Shown: in pieces, positions 35,233 through 43,459 of the stretch
Layout: each line of letters opens with the position of its first letter
Position numbering within the stretch: position 1 is the stretch's first letter
Origin: Sporosarcina sp. Te-1
GTDB taxonomy: Bacteria > Bacillota > Bacilli > Bacillales_A > Planococcaceae
Direction: 5' to 3'
Length of the DNA stretch: 64,000 nucleotides
Assembly (NCBI RefSeq): GCF_017498505.1
Contig: NZ_CP071798.1
Coordinates: forward strand, 2,501,501 to 2,565,500
Notes under the pieces: generated by a model
What the model was told of the DNA's origin: nothing
The model's database searches: none
Seen by the model: the letters and a program-made list of their open reading frames with translations, nothing else
Translations under genes and position numbers: made by a program

Positions 35233-36804
35233 TCATTTTTTATATACGATGTCTCCTGCCACGACCGTCATGACCACGTCCGTATTCGGGATCTCTTCTG
35301 TCGGAATAGAGAACAGGTCTGCATTCAATACTGTAAAGTCCGCATCAAATTCCGGTGCAAGCTTCCCGCGCGACTCGGACTTCCCAATTGTCGCCGCACT
35401 GCCTGTTGTGAATAAACCAACCGCTTCAAAAGGAGTCAACGCTTCCTTCATCAAGTAGCCTTCATGCACAGCGCCCGGTTTCTTGCGAGCGATAGCAGCA
35501 TAGATGCCAAGCAATGGATCGACTTCTTCAACAGGAGCATCTGAGCCTGCCCCACAAATGAATCCTTCTGCCATTAACCGTTTCCATGCATATGCCCAGT
35601 CAAGCCGATCTTCCCCTAGCCGTTCCATCACCCACGGAAAATCAGAAGAGACAAACACTGGCTGGATATCGAGGACTACCGGTAATTTCTTCATCCGTTC
35701 AACCAACTCATCCTGCAAGACATTGACATGGATGAGACGATCCCGTTTCCCTTCTGGAGCAGGGTGCTTTTCAATGGCATCCAGCGCTTTTTCAACCGCA
35801 GCGTCCCCGATTAGATGGACAGCGACAGCTTCCCCATGTTGCCGGGCGAGTGCCAGATGCTCATCAATTTCCCCATCTGTCAAAACGGCAGTACCTGACG
35901 TAGACGGATCATCCGCATAAGGTTTGCTGAGTAATGCAGTACGTGCACCAAGCGCACCGTCAATGAAAAATTTCATTTCACCTGGATCGATCCACGGTTC
36001 ATCATATGTCGCTTGATCTTCCATTAATTGAGCAAACACAGTAGAGCGGCGCAGTAAATGCGCCCGGAATTTTTTCTTGTCTTCTCCGATGACATTCTTA
36101 AAAGCATTAAGCGGATTCCGGTAATTACCATAATAGCCCAAATCGTCAGTGACTGCACCCGTCAGTCCAAGTGAATGTAAGTTGTCCACCGAAGTCGAAA
36201 GCGCCTTTGTCAATGAAGCCTCGGTCGGTTCTGGCACAAGACGCAGCAACCTGTCCATCGGGCCTTCCTTCAAGAAACCGGTCGGCTCTCCATTGGCATC
36301 CCGCTCAATGACACCATCTGACGGATCTGGTGTATCTTTTGTTATTCCTGCCAAAGCAAGCGCCTTGGAATTCACCAGGGCTGAATGCCTGCAGGTTCTT
36401 TTTAAAATCATCGGCGAGCTTGTCACTTCATCCAATTCCTGCCGCGTCAAAATTCGGCGGTCAGCAAAATTGTTTTCATTCCAACCCTCGCCAATGAACC
36501 ATTCATCCTCTTGTATATCAGGGTAGGCATTGTTCAACAGATCCAGCATCTCATCTGCCGATGTCGCCTTCGATAAATCAAGCCGGAGCAGCCTCTCCCC
36601 GTGTCCGATCATATGCATATGATTGTCAATGAAGCCTGGATAGAGCACGGCTCCTTGGAGATCCACTTCGGCATCCGCTTGCGGCGCCAGTTCGTCATAC
36701 GTGCCGACTGCTATAATCTTTCCATTTTCCGTCAGCAATGCTTCAACGGTTTCGCCTTCTTGATTCATTGTGTACAGCGTCCCATTATGCCAAATAGTCT
36801 TCAT
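35233..36804 (-). CDS. Amidohydrolase, YtcJ-like
   Basis: A 523-residue metal-dependent hydrolase of the Amidohydro_3 group. The metal-binding HMHM lies in LYPGFIDNHMHMIGHG (about 57-70). Further ligands are in VAVHLIGDAAVEKALDAIEKH (about 330), and the catalytic Asp is in CGAGSDAPVEEVDPLLGIYAA (about 435). The N-terminal beta-sandwich (IWHNGTLYTMNQEG) and C-terminal segment (LAPEFDADFTVLNADLF) are typical of cyclic amidase and exoenzyme-like members. Substrate unknown. It stands alone on the minus strand; GGGGGATTCGAA precedes the ATG at 36802-36804. Confidence 0.88.
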   Translation of the reverse strand: MKTIWHNGTLYTMNQEGETVEALLTENGKIIAVGTYDELAPQADAEVDLQGAVLYPGFIDNHMHMIGHGERLLRLDLSKATSADEMLDLLNNAYPDIQEDEWFIGEGWNENNFADRRILTRQELDEVTSSPMILKRTCRHSALVNSKALALAGITKDTPDPSDGVIERDANGEPTGFLKEGPMDRLLRLVPEPTEASLTKALSTSVDNLHSLGLTGAVTDDLGYYGNYRNPLNAFKNVIGEDKKKFRAHLLRRSTVFAQLMEDQATYDEPWIDPGEMKFFIDGALGARTALLSKPYADDPSTSGTAVLTDGEIDEHLALARQHGEAVAVHLIGDAAVEKALDAIEKHPAPEGKRDRLIHVNVLQDELVERMKKLPVVLDIQPVFVSSDFPWVMERLGEDRLDWAYAWKRLMAEGFICGAGSDAPVEEVDPLLGIYAAIARKKPGAVHEGYLMKEALTPFEAVGLFTTGSAATIGKSESRGKLAPEFDADFTVLNADLFSIPTEEIPNTDVVMTVVAGDIVYKK

Positions 36805-36910
36805 TTCGAATCCCCCTCTTCTCCCTTTATTCTAAACTTTCATGCAACATCCGGCAATCCTTTTAGACCAATGCTATAATGAAAGCATCATACTTGGGAG
36901 GGATCGTATC

Positions 36911-37351
36911 ATGCGAATTACCGTGTACTTGGCAGGAGAAATCCACACATCCTGGCGGGAAGAAATCAAACAGAAAGTAATGGCACTCCAGCTCCCCATC
37001 GACTTCGTCGGACCGATGGAAGATCATGACCGGTCGGACAACATCGGAGAAGAAATTCTCGGAAAACAGCCTGACGCTGTCTTCAAGGATGCCGCTGCAT
37101 CCAGCTTCAACAACCTGCGGACTGAAATCCTCTTGAAAAAGGCCGACCTCGTCATCGCCCTTTTCGGCGAACAATACAAACAATGGAACACTGCCATGGA
37201 CGCCAGCAGCGCCATCGCTCTAGGCAAGCCGCTCATTTTAGTCCGTCCAGAAAAATTGCATCACCCATTGAAGGAGCTTTCACGCAAAGCCCATGTAACA
37301 GTGGAGACTGTCGATCAAGCCGTGAAGGCATTGCATTATATTTTTGATTGA
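36911..37351 (+). CDS. ytoQ: YtoQ family protein
   Basis: A 146-residue protein running MRITVYLAGEIHTSWREEIK, FVGPMEDHDRSDNIGEEILG, SFNNLRTEILLKKADLVIALFG and MDASSAIALGKPLILVRPE. This is the full YtoQ family, classed with nucleoside 2-deoxyribosyltransferase-like folds; its biochemical role is not established. The ATG at 36911 has GGGAGG upstream with good spacing. The longer open frame adds 23 residues outside the family. It is probably a single-gene transcript. Confidence 0.9.
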   Translation: MRITVYLAGEIHTSWREEIKQKVMALQLPIDFVGPMEDHDRSDNIGEEILGKQPDAVFKDAAASSFNNLRTEILLKKADLVIALFGEQYKQWNTAMDASSAIALGKPLILVRPEKLHHPLKELSRKAHVTVETVDQAVKALHYIFD

Positions 37352-37404
37352 TTCCTTGTTGGCAAAGGAGGCCTGGCATTGAGTTGGAAATCTTGCGAGC
37401 CGTA

Positions 37405-37873
37405 AACGGAAACTGCAAGGAACAAGATTGGAAGGGAATGAAGAAGTGCACTCTTGATGGCCAAACATCATGCGGCGGTCGAGAAGTTGACGAAGAAGGC
37501 CGAGCAGATGTATGACTGCGGCAATTATCTGGTGTTCAAAATTAAGGACGACCGGTTGAAGCTGTATCAAACCTATTTCTGCAAAGCAAGGTTATGTCCA
37601 ATGTGCAACTGGCGCAGGTCCTTAAAAATCGCTTTTCAAAACAAGAAGATCATTCAGGCGGTAAATGAGCGGGAAAAGGTTCGCTGGGTGGTCCTTACTC
37701 TAACGGTACGGAATGTGGACGGCGAAGACCTGAAGCCGACACAACTGGGGAACGCCGAGGAAGACAATCTGATTCACATTGACGAGGATTCGGATGAGGT
37801 CGCAAATGGAACACTTGATGTCATGGCGAATCGGCATGTCGGGCTGAATAACTATGTGATTGGACCAGGCTGA
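37405..37873 (+). pseudogene. rep: Rolling-circle plasmid Rep gene, frameshifted and internally deleted
   Basis: The central part reads AEQMYDCGNYLVFKI, LKLYQTYFCKARLCPMCNWRRSLKI and VRWVVLTLTVRN (in parts), the zinc-finger-like C-x2-C region of Rep_1 (pC194/pUB110-type) initiators. The expected upstream segment, KEQDWKGMKK, is in another frame (about 37413-37450), so a frameshift broke the 5' end. After VDGEDL the catalytic region is missing and the frame jumps to a tail ending RHVGLNNYVIGPG. The open frame of 139 codons from 37454 therefore cannot be an active initiator. Confidence 0.75.
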
Positions 37874-38007
37874 TGTTCAACAAACGGGCCATTTTAACAC
37901 AATAAACAGAAGTTTAGCTGTTAAGTAAACACCACTATGACACATAAATTCGGTGCTAAAGAAAAAGATATATTGAAGATTTAGATTAAGAAGAGGGGCA
38001 ATTGAAA

Positions 38008-38940
38008 ATGATTTTTAAAATTATCCCATTGTCGTCTAGCAACTTCAACGAGAACTCGAACAAACTAAATTCCAAAATAATTAATGAAAACACTCTTAAA
38101 ACCCATGAAAAAATGGCTTCTGAAGATACAATTATGCACAGAGTAGGGATTGCTACGGCAGATGGAAAAATAGTTGGCTTTGGAATGGGGGTTTCTGGGT
38201 CTTGGGATCCCATTCTGTTACCTGGCCATTTTGATATATCAATTCATGTTGATATCGATTGGATAAACCAGGGGATTGGGAGTATGTTATTAGAAGAAGT
38301 GACACGATTTGCAAAAAACAATGGTGGAACCGTGGTGCAATGCGGTATAAGTGAATCAGCATTAAATAATATCGCTTGGTTGGAAAAAAGGGGATTTACT
38401 AAAGTATTTCATACCTTCGAATCGCAACTAGATTTATCGACGTTCAATATAGATCACTATAAAAATATTTTTGAGAACGAGAAATTGAATAGTGTAGAAT
38501 TCAAATCTTTTGCCGAGTATCCTCAAGACGATATATGGTTGCAACGTTTTTTTGACTTTTGGTGGGAGTTGGCTAAGGATGCACCCGGAATGGAAGGGAA
38601 AACCAAGCCGGATATTGAGGTTCTAAAGAATCAATTCGAGGGGATTGACAGGGAAGGATTCATCTTGGCTATTGAAGGAGACAGTTGGATTGCAATGTCG
38701 ATGATTATCAATGAGTCAAGTGAAATCTTTTATAATTCATTAACAGGGGTGCAACGAAGTTATCGGGGAAAAGGAATTGCACTTGCTCTGAAACTTAAGT
38801 CCATTAATTATGCTAAACAAAAAGGCGCAAAGCTTGTTCGAACACATAATGCTTCAAATAACATACCGATACTAAATATTAACCGAAAGTTGGGATATGA
38901 AAAACAACCTGGAATTTACTTTTTTGAAAAGCATATCTAA
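38008..38940 (+). CDS. Tandem GNAT-family N-acetyltransferase
   Basis: A 310-residue protein with two GNAT domains. The first has the acetyl-CoA loop NQGIGSMLLEEV (about 88-100) and a C-terminal strand with NNIAWLEKRGF. The second has RGKGIALALKLKSINYAKQKG (about 250-270, in part) and NILNINRKLGYEK-like ending. Only the first or second may be catalytic. Its A/T-rich codon use differs from the genes on either side, and it sits directly after the Rep relic, so it looks plasmid-borne. Start ATG at 38008 with GAGGGG 9 bases upstream. Substrate unknown; double-GNAT proteins include antibiotic-modifying enzymes. Confidence 0.82.
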   Translation: MIFKIIPLSSSNFNENSNKLNSKIINENTLKTHEKMASEDTIMHRVGIATADGKIVGFGMGVSGSWDPILLPGHFDISIHVDIDWINQGIGSMLLEEVTRFAKNNGGTVVQCGISESALNNIAWLEKRGFTKVFHTFESQLDLSTFNIDHYKNIFENEKLNSVEFKSFAEYPQDDIWLQRFFDFWWELAKDAPGMEGKTKPDIEVLKNQFEGIDREGFILAIEGDSWIAMSMIINESSEIFYNSLTGVQRSYRGKGIALALKLKSINYAKQKGAKLVRTHNASNNIPILNINRKLGYEKQPGIYFFEKHI

Positions 38941-39147
38941 GCGATACAACCATTTTTGTTTATAAGCTCTACTGCTAACGGGCGCGATTGTTGAACAGAA
39001 AGGAGGGCGGCTGCTCTTCTTTTCTTTTTGTCCAAAAATACTAGGTAAAAACTGTACCTTTTTGAAAAAATCTGTACCCACTGAAACACTAGGCTTTGCC
39101 TAGTCTCTCACTGCAAGTGGGTGCAGTTTCTCCTTATGCTCGACCCT
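38941..39147. other. Gene-free stretch after the GNAT gene
   Basis: No gene seen. It holds a small perfect hairpin ACTAGGC-TTT-GCCTAGT (39088-39104) and a second small one, CTGCA-AGTGGG-TGCAG, just after it. Neither has a T tract. The segment before array 3 may be a leftover of the plasmid-derived insertion. Confidence 0.4.
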
Positions 39148-39274
39148 TAACCACCGACCTGAGCAACTTTACCACCGCTTCTCAACCCTTTACCACCGAC
39201 CTACGCTCCTTTACCACCGACTCTCAACTCTTTACCACCGACTTCCCCCACATTACCACCGCATCTCAAACCCC
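39148..39274. repeat. Tandem array 3: 21-bp period, alternating linkers
   Basis: CCACCG recurs at 39151, 39172, 39193, 39214, 39235 and 39256, exactly 21 bases apart, mostly within TTTACCACCG. Odd units continue ACCT or ACTT; even units carry TCTCAA, so the true unit is a 42-bp dimer as in arrays 1 and 2. It lies immediately upstream of the pstB promoter. The TTTACC part resembles PHO-box halves, but the period differs (21 against 11 or 22). Confidence 0.9.
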
Positions 39275-39315
39275 AACACCCCACCCAGTTCCACCACCAT
39301 CAAAAACATGCACCA

Positions 39316-39369
39316 TTTACAAACTCTTAACAATCCCTTCATACAAGCTCAACAATCCACGGGTACAAT
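39316..39369 (+). promoter_or_regulatory. PhoP-type promoter of pstB (PHO box plus -10)
   Basis: Four hexamers at exact 11-base spacing: TTTACA (39316), TTAACA (39327), TTCATA (39338, weak) and TCAACA (39349). A -10 TACAAT starts 9 bases after the last hexamer (39364-39369), with no -35. This is the PhoP-activated promoter pattern (TT[A/T]ACA direct repeats). Confidence 0.8.
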
Positions 39370-39408
39370 GAGTAAACAAACCTCAATAATATGGGAGGCC
39401 ATTCAAAA

Positions 39409-40224
39409 ATGGTAGTTAAAGAACGGATTAAAGAAGCGCCATTCAGTGTCGTGAACAACGAGACATGGAAAAAACCGATATATGAAACGCATGGTTTGAA
39501 TTTATGGTATGGCACATCGCATGCCTTGAAAAATATAGAGATGAATATAAATGAAAAAGAAGTGACAGCCATTATCGGACCATCCGGTTGCGGGAAGTCC
39601 ACTTATTTAAAGACGTTGAATCGTATGGTGGAAATCGTGGCGGATGTGAATATTTCCGGCAGTGTCACGTTCAAAGGGAATAATATTTTGGGTAACGCTA
39701 TGCCTGTGGAGCTGCTTCGCGCGAAAGTGGGCATGGTGTTCCAAAAGCCAAATCCTTTTCCTAAATCGATCTACGAAAATGTCGCATTCGGCCCTCGCGT
39801 TCATGGCATCCGAAACAAAGCGATGCTCGATATGATTGTAGAAGACAGCTTGAAAAAGGCTGCGTTGTGGGATGAAGTGAAGGATCGCCTGCACAAAAGT
39901 GCGTACGGGTTATCGGGCGGCCAGCAGCAGCGGCTTTGTATTGCACGGTGCCTTGCCGTCGATCCAGAAGTGATTCTCATGGATGAACCGACGTCCGCTT
40001 TGGATCCGGTTTCGACTCATAAAATTGAAGAACTGATCAAATCCATAAAGAATGATGTAACGATCGCTATTGTTACGCACAACATGCAGCAAGCTGCCCG
40101 CATTTCTGATCGCACTGCTTTCTTCCTGAACGGAGAAATCATTGAGTGTGATCGAACATCCACCATTTTTACAAACCCATCAGACAAGCTGACTGATGAT
40201 TATATTAACGGCCGTTTCGGCTAA
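39409..40224 (+). CDS. pstB: Phosphate ABC transporter ATP-binding protein PstB
   Basis: A 271-residue ATPase with Walker [11 protein letters not shown]-loop [21 protein letters not shown] (in part), signature [18 protein letters not shown], Walker [14 protein letters not shown] and switch [13 protein letters not shown]. The [12 protein letters not shown] segment is specific to PstB. It energises high-affinity phosphate uptake with PstS, PstC and PstA. The start is ATG at 39409 behind TGGGAGG. It sits upstream of pstS with its own PhoP-type promoter and terminator, unlike the usual pstSCAB order. Confidence 0.95.
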   Translation: MVVKERIKEAPFSVVNNETWKKPIYETHGLNLWYGTSHALKNIEMNINEKEVTAIIGPSGCGKSTYLKTLNRMVEIVADVNISGSVTFKGNNILGNAMPVELLRAKVGMVFQKPNPFPKSIYENVAFGPRVHGIRNKAMLDMIVEDSLKKAALWDEVKDRLHKSAYGLSGGQQQRLCIARCLAVDPEVILMDEPTSALDPVSTHKIEELIKSIKNDVTIAIVTHNMQQAARISDRTAFFLNGEIIECDRTSTIFTNPSDKLTDDYINGRFG

Positions 40225-40229
40225 ACCCC

Positions 40230-40259
40230 AGCATCCGCGAAGCAGCGGGTGCTTTTTTT
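40230..40259 (+). terminator. Terminator after pstB
   Basis: Stem AGCATCCGC / GCGGGTGCT (40230-40253; one G-T pair) with a 6-base loop and a T7 run. Confidence 0.9.
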
Positions 40260-40328
40260 ACATTATTTGTCCCCAGAAAATTGGATACTTCTATCTAGTA
40301 TTTTCGAATTGATCACCGCCTCCAACCC

Positions 40329-40382
40329 TTTACGAAACCTTTACAAGTTTCCCATACTCGCTTTACAAAGGCCCCCTATACT
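40329..40382 (+). promoter_or_regulatory. PhoP-type promoter of pstS
   Basis: Hexamers at 11-base spacing: TTTACG (40329), TTTACA (40340), CCCATA (40351, weak) and TTTACA (40362), then a -10 TATACT (40377-40382) nine bases further on. The geometry is identical to that in front of pstB, including a weak third hexamer. Confidence 0.85.
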
Positions 40383-40436
40383 ATGAATTGAAGGCGATGC
40401 CTTTAAGACAAAAGCCATTTAGGGAGGGCAATTGGA

Positions 40437-41447
40437 ATGAAGTTCAACAAAGTTCTTTTATTCATGATTATTGCTGCATTTGCTGTTATCATGGCGGCAT
40501 GCGGAACAGACAAAGACAAAGAGGAAGAGAGCTCCTCATCTGACAACAACTCCTCAGCAGAAGCCACAGGTAAAGAGGATCAGGAAAAAGCGGCAACACT
40601 TGAAGGAAGTGTCGTGATCGATGGATCTGGAACTGTATACCCGCTGATGGCACGCATTGCTGAAGAATATATGACAACTGAACAAGAAGGAGTTTCGGTA
40701 GAAGTAAGCCGTGCTGGAACGAGCGCAGGCTTCAAGAAATTCCTTGTGGAAAATGGAACGGATTTCAATGACGCATCCCGTCAAATTAAAGACGAAGAAG
40801 CTGCAGAAGCAGAGAAGCTTGGCATGGAAGTGAAAGAACTGAAAGTGGCGTTAGACGGTTTGACATTTGTTATTAATAAAGACAACGACTGGGCGAAAGA
40901 AATGACCCCTGACCAGCTCATCAGCATTTTCCTGGCAGATGGCGGAGTGGAAAAATGGTCGGATATCAATCCAGAATGGCCGGATGAGAAAATCAATGCC
41001 ATGGGTCCGAACGAAAATCACGGTACGTATGAGTTTTTCTATGAAAAGATTTTGGACAAACAAGATATGAACAGTGCTGTAAACTTGCAACAAGAATATT
41101 CGACTCTCGTTAAACTAGTATCTGAAGACAAGAATGGCATCGCGTTCTTCGGTTTCGGCTACTACGTCAATAACAAAGATAAATTGCAAGCCGTCCATGT
41201 AGACTTTGGCAACGGACCTGTAGAACCGGCTCTTGAAACAATCGCTGAAGATGGTGATTACGCAAACTTCACTCGTCCGGTATTCACATACTTGAACGTC
41301 GACCATGCGAAAGAAAAACCACAAGTATTGGACTACGCAATCTATGCTATGAATAACATCAATCAGTTTGCCGGAGAAACAGGATTCGCACCGATTCCGG
41401 AAGCTGAAGTAAAAGAAAACGTAAGCTTCTTAGAAAGTCTAAAATAA
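40437..41447 (+). CDS. pstS: Phosphate-binding lipoprotein PstS
   Basis: A 336-residue lipoprotein. The signal peptide ends in the lipobox VIMAAC (Cys22), followed by a charged serine-rich linker to about residue 50. The binding domain reads VVIDGSGTVYPLMARIAEEY, VEVSRAGTSAGFKKF, FNDASRQIKD, TFVINKDN and EKWSDINPEWPDEKI, all typical of PstS. It captures phosphate outside the membrane for PstC/PstA/PstB. AGGGAGG precedes the ATG. A hairpin follows before pstC, which would let pstS be made in excess. Confidence 0.95.
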   Translation: MKFNKVLLFMIIAAFAVIMAACGTDKDKEEESSSSDNNSSAEATGKEDQEKAATLEGSVVIDGSGTVYPLMARIAEEYMTTEQEGVSVEVSRAGTSAGFKKFLVENGTDFNDASRQIKDEEAAEAEKLGMEVKELKVALDGLTFVINKDNDWAKEMTPDQLISIFLADGGVEKWSDINPEWPDEKINAMGPNENHGTYEFFYEKILDKQDMNSAVNLQQEYSTLVKLVSEDKNGIAFFGFGYYVNNKDKLQAVHVDFGNGPVEPALETIAEDGDYANFTRPVFTYLNVDHAKEKPQVLDYAIYAMNNINQFAGETGFAPIPEAEVKENVSFLESLK

Positions 41448-41460
41448 TGAATGGATGAAT

Positions 41461-41487
41461 GAGAGCTGCTATCAGCTCTCATTTCTT
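41461..41487 (+). terminator. Intra-operon hairpin between pstS and pstC
   Basis: Perfect 8-bp stem GAGAGCTG-CTAT-CAGCTCTC (41461-41480) followed by only ATTTCTTAT. This is a weak terminator or an mRNA-stabilising stem, expected where pstS is more abundant than the permease. Confidence 0.75.
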
Positions 41488-41521
41488 ATCATAACAGCAG
41501 TTTGGAAGGAGTACTCTAATT

Positions 41522-42472
41522 ATGGTAAATGGCGGTTTCTCTAAAAAAGATATCAGCATTCGTGAAGTGATTGATCAAAACCGCAAAACCCAGCATATCA
41601 AACGGAAGATTGAAAAAGGGATACCGGTCGTTCTCTTCTTGATCGCATCCGTCTCAATCATCACGACAATCGGCATTGTATTCACCCTACTATCTGAGAC
41701 AGTTGAATTTTTCAAACGGGTACCGATAGCGGACTTTTTTACGGGAACCGTCTTAAAACCACTCAGCCAAAATCCTGAGTTTGGTGTGCTGCCTCTTCTG
41801 ACAGGTACGATCATTTCGTCTCTCATTGCTATGCTGGTAGCTGCACCCATCGGATTGATGGCCGCAATTTATTTAAGTGAATATGCATCCGCCCGTGTCC
41901 GAAAAGTATTAAAACCAATGCTGGAACTGCTCGCAGGCATTCCGACTATCGTTTATGGTTTCTTTGCCTTTACATTTGTCACACCAGTTTTAAAGAACCT
42001 GATTCCTTCATTAGAATCAACGAACATTTTAAGTCCCGGTATCGTCATGGGGGTTATGATCATCCCAATGATCGCCTCCCTTTCAGAGGATGCCATGAGT
42101 TCGGTACCGCAAAGCATGCGGGAAGGTGCATTGGGGCTCGGCTCCACTAAGCTCGAAGTGACAAGGAAAGTAGTTATTCCAGCAGCACTTTCCGGTATTA
42201 TCGCCTCTTTTGTATTAGGGATTTCACGCGCTATCGGGGAAACGATGATTGTGACAATCGCAAGCGGCAGTACGAAGAACTTCACATTTGACGTAACGCA
42301 ATCTATGCAAACGATGACCGCTTATATCGTAGAAGTGACAGGCGGCGATGCACCTGCCGGATCGACTGTCTATTACAGCCTTTATGCAGTAGCAATGACA
42401 CTTTTCGCATTTACTCTTCTCATGAACTTGTTAGCGCGGTATGTCTCAAAGAAATTCAGGGAGGAATACTAA
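41522..42472 (+). CDS. pstC: Phosphate ABC transporter permease PstC
   Basis: A 316-residue protein with six predicted membrane helices. The EAA loop of binding-protein-dependent permeases is MREGALGLGSTKLEVTRKVV (about 200-219), and LLAGIPTIVYGFFAF (about 137) is characteristic of phosphate permeases. An AAGGAG site precedes the ATG. It forms the channel with PstA. Confidence 0.93.
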   Translation: MVNGGFSKKDISIREVIDQNRKTQHIKRKIEKGIPVVLFLIASVSIITTIGIVFTLLSETVEFFKRVPIADFFTGTVLKPLSQNPEFGVLPLLTGTIISSLIAMLVAAPIGLMAAIYLSEYASARVRKVLKPMLELLAGIPTIVYGFFAFTFVTPVLKNLIPSLESTNILSPGIVMGVMIIPMIASLSEDAMSSVPQSMREGALGLGSTKLEVTRKVVIPAALSGIIASFVLGISRAIGETMIVTIASGSTKNFTFDVTQSMQTMTAYIVEVTGGDAPAGSTVYYSLYAVAMTLFAFTLLMNLLARYVSKKFREEY

Positions 42473-42473
42473 T

Positions 42474-43358
42474 ATGCAGCTTAGCAACCAAGCGCCGATG
42501 ATGAAAAGGATGAAATTCCGGATTGGAGCCAATAAATTCGCCAAGTTCCTCTTCATGCTATCCGCGTTTTTCGGATTAGGCGTACTCGCCGTTTTGTTCT
42601 ATCAAGTGTTTTCGCAGGGGTTCCAATTTATCAATTGGCAATTCCTCACGGGTAAACTCTCGACACAGCCAGAACGCGCCGGTATTATGGGTGCCATCCT
42701 TGGAACGTTTTGGCTCATGCTGGTCGTAGCCCCTGTTACGATGTTTCTCGGCGTTGGAACAGCCATCTTCTTGGAAATGTATGCAAAGAAGGGGCGCCTT
42801 GTCGGATTAATTCAAACAAATATCGCCAATCTGGCCGGGGTGCCATCTATTGTATACGGTATTTTAGGACTTACGGTATTCGTCCGGATGCTCGATTTAG
42901 GAAGCGTTGTGCTCGCAGGCGGGCTTACTATGGCATTGCTGATCCTGCCAATTGTCATTGTAGCGAGCCAGGAAGCGATCCGCGCTATTCCGAGTCAAAT
43001 GAGTGAAGGCTCTTATGGCCTCGGTGCCACCAAGTGGCAAACAATTCAACGGATCATCTTGCCGGCAGCTCTTCCCGGTATTTTGACAGGAGCGATTCTA
43101 TCCTTGTCGAGAGCGATCGGGGAAACAGCACCTCTGGTCGTCATCGGGATTCCGGCCTTGCTCATTCCGTTCCCGGGCGGTATTCTAGATCGGTTTACTG
43201 TGCTGCCGATGCAAATCTATTACTGGACACTCGATTCTTCCCTTGTAGCGGAATATGCGAACTTGGCATCTGCCACAATTATCGTCTTGCTCATTACCTT
43301 GTTTGTGCTCAATTCCTCCGCGATTATCATCCGGAACAAGTTTCAAAAAAACTACTAA
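42474..43358 (+). CDS. pstA: Phosphate ABC transporter permease PstA
   Basis: A 294-residue permease with six helices, including LAGVPSIVYGILGLTVF and the EAA loop MSEGSYGLGATKWQTIQRII. The start ATG at 42474 lies two bases after the pstC stop behind AGGGAGGA; an upstream frame overlapping pstC is not used. It is the last gene of the unit and is followed by a terminator. pstB is absent here because it lies at the other end of the locus. Confidence 0.93.
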   Translation: MQLSNQAPMMKRMKFRIGANKFAKFLFMLSAFFGLGVLAVLFYQVFSQGFQFINWQFLTGKLSTQPERAGIMGAILGTFWLMLVVAPVTMFLGVGTAIFLEMYAKKGRLVGLIQTNIANLAGVPSIVYGILGLTVFVRMLDLGSVVLAGGLTMALLILPIVIVASQEAIRAIPSQMSEGSYGLGATKWQTIQRIILPAALPGILTGAILSLSRAIGETAPLVVIGIPALLIPFPGGILDRFTVLPMQIYYWTLDSSLVAEYANLASATIIVLLITLFVLNSSAIIIRNKFQKNY

Positions 43359-43359
43359 A

Positions 43360-43383
43360 AACCGTCGAAAGGCGGTTTTTTCC
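43360..43383 (+). terminator. Terminator after pstA
   Basis: AACCGTC-GAAA-GGCGGTT stem (43360-43377) with a GNRA loop and a T6 run on the plus strand. Confidence 0.88.
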
Positions 43384-43411
43384 TATGTTCTCTTGCGGCT
43401 GCAAACGTAAT

Positions 43412-43459
43412 GAAAAAGAAAAGCCGGAAGAACTCGTCGAGTCCCTTCCAGCTTTTCTG
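43412..43459 (-). terminator. Terminator after glmM
   Basis: Minus strand: AAAAGCTGGAAG, a 14-base loop containing a small ACTCGACGAGT hairpin, CTTCCGGCTTTT, then CTTTTTC. It directly follows the glmM stop codon. Confidence 0.85.

Noticed and set aside
39148-39274. Array 3 read as an extended PHO box
   Set aside because: The step is 21 bases, not 11 or 22, and most of the unit (CACCG plus linker) is unrelated to PhoP hexamers. The true PHO box is at 39316-39354.
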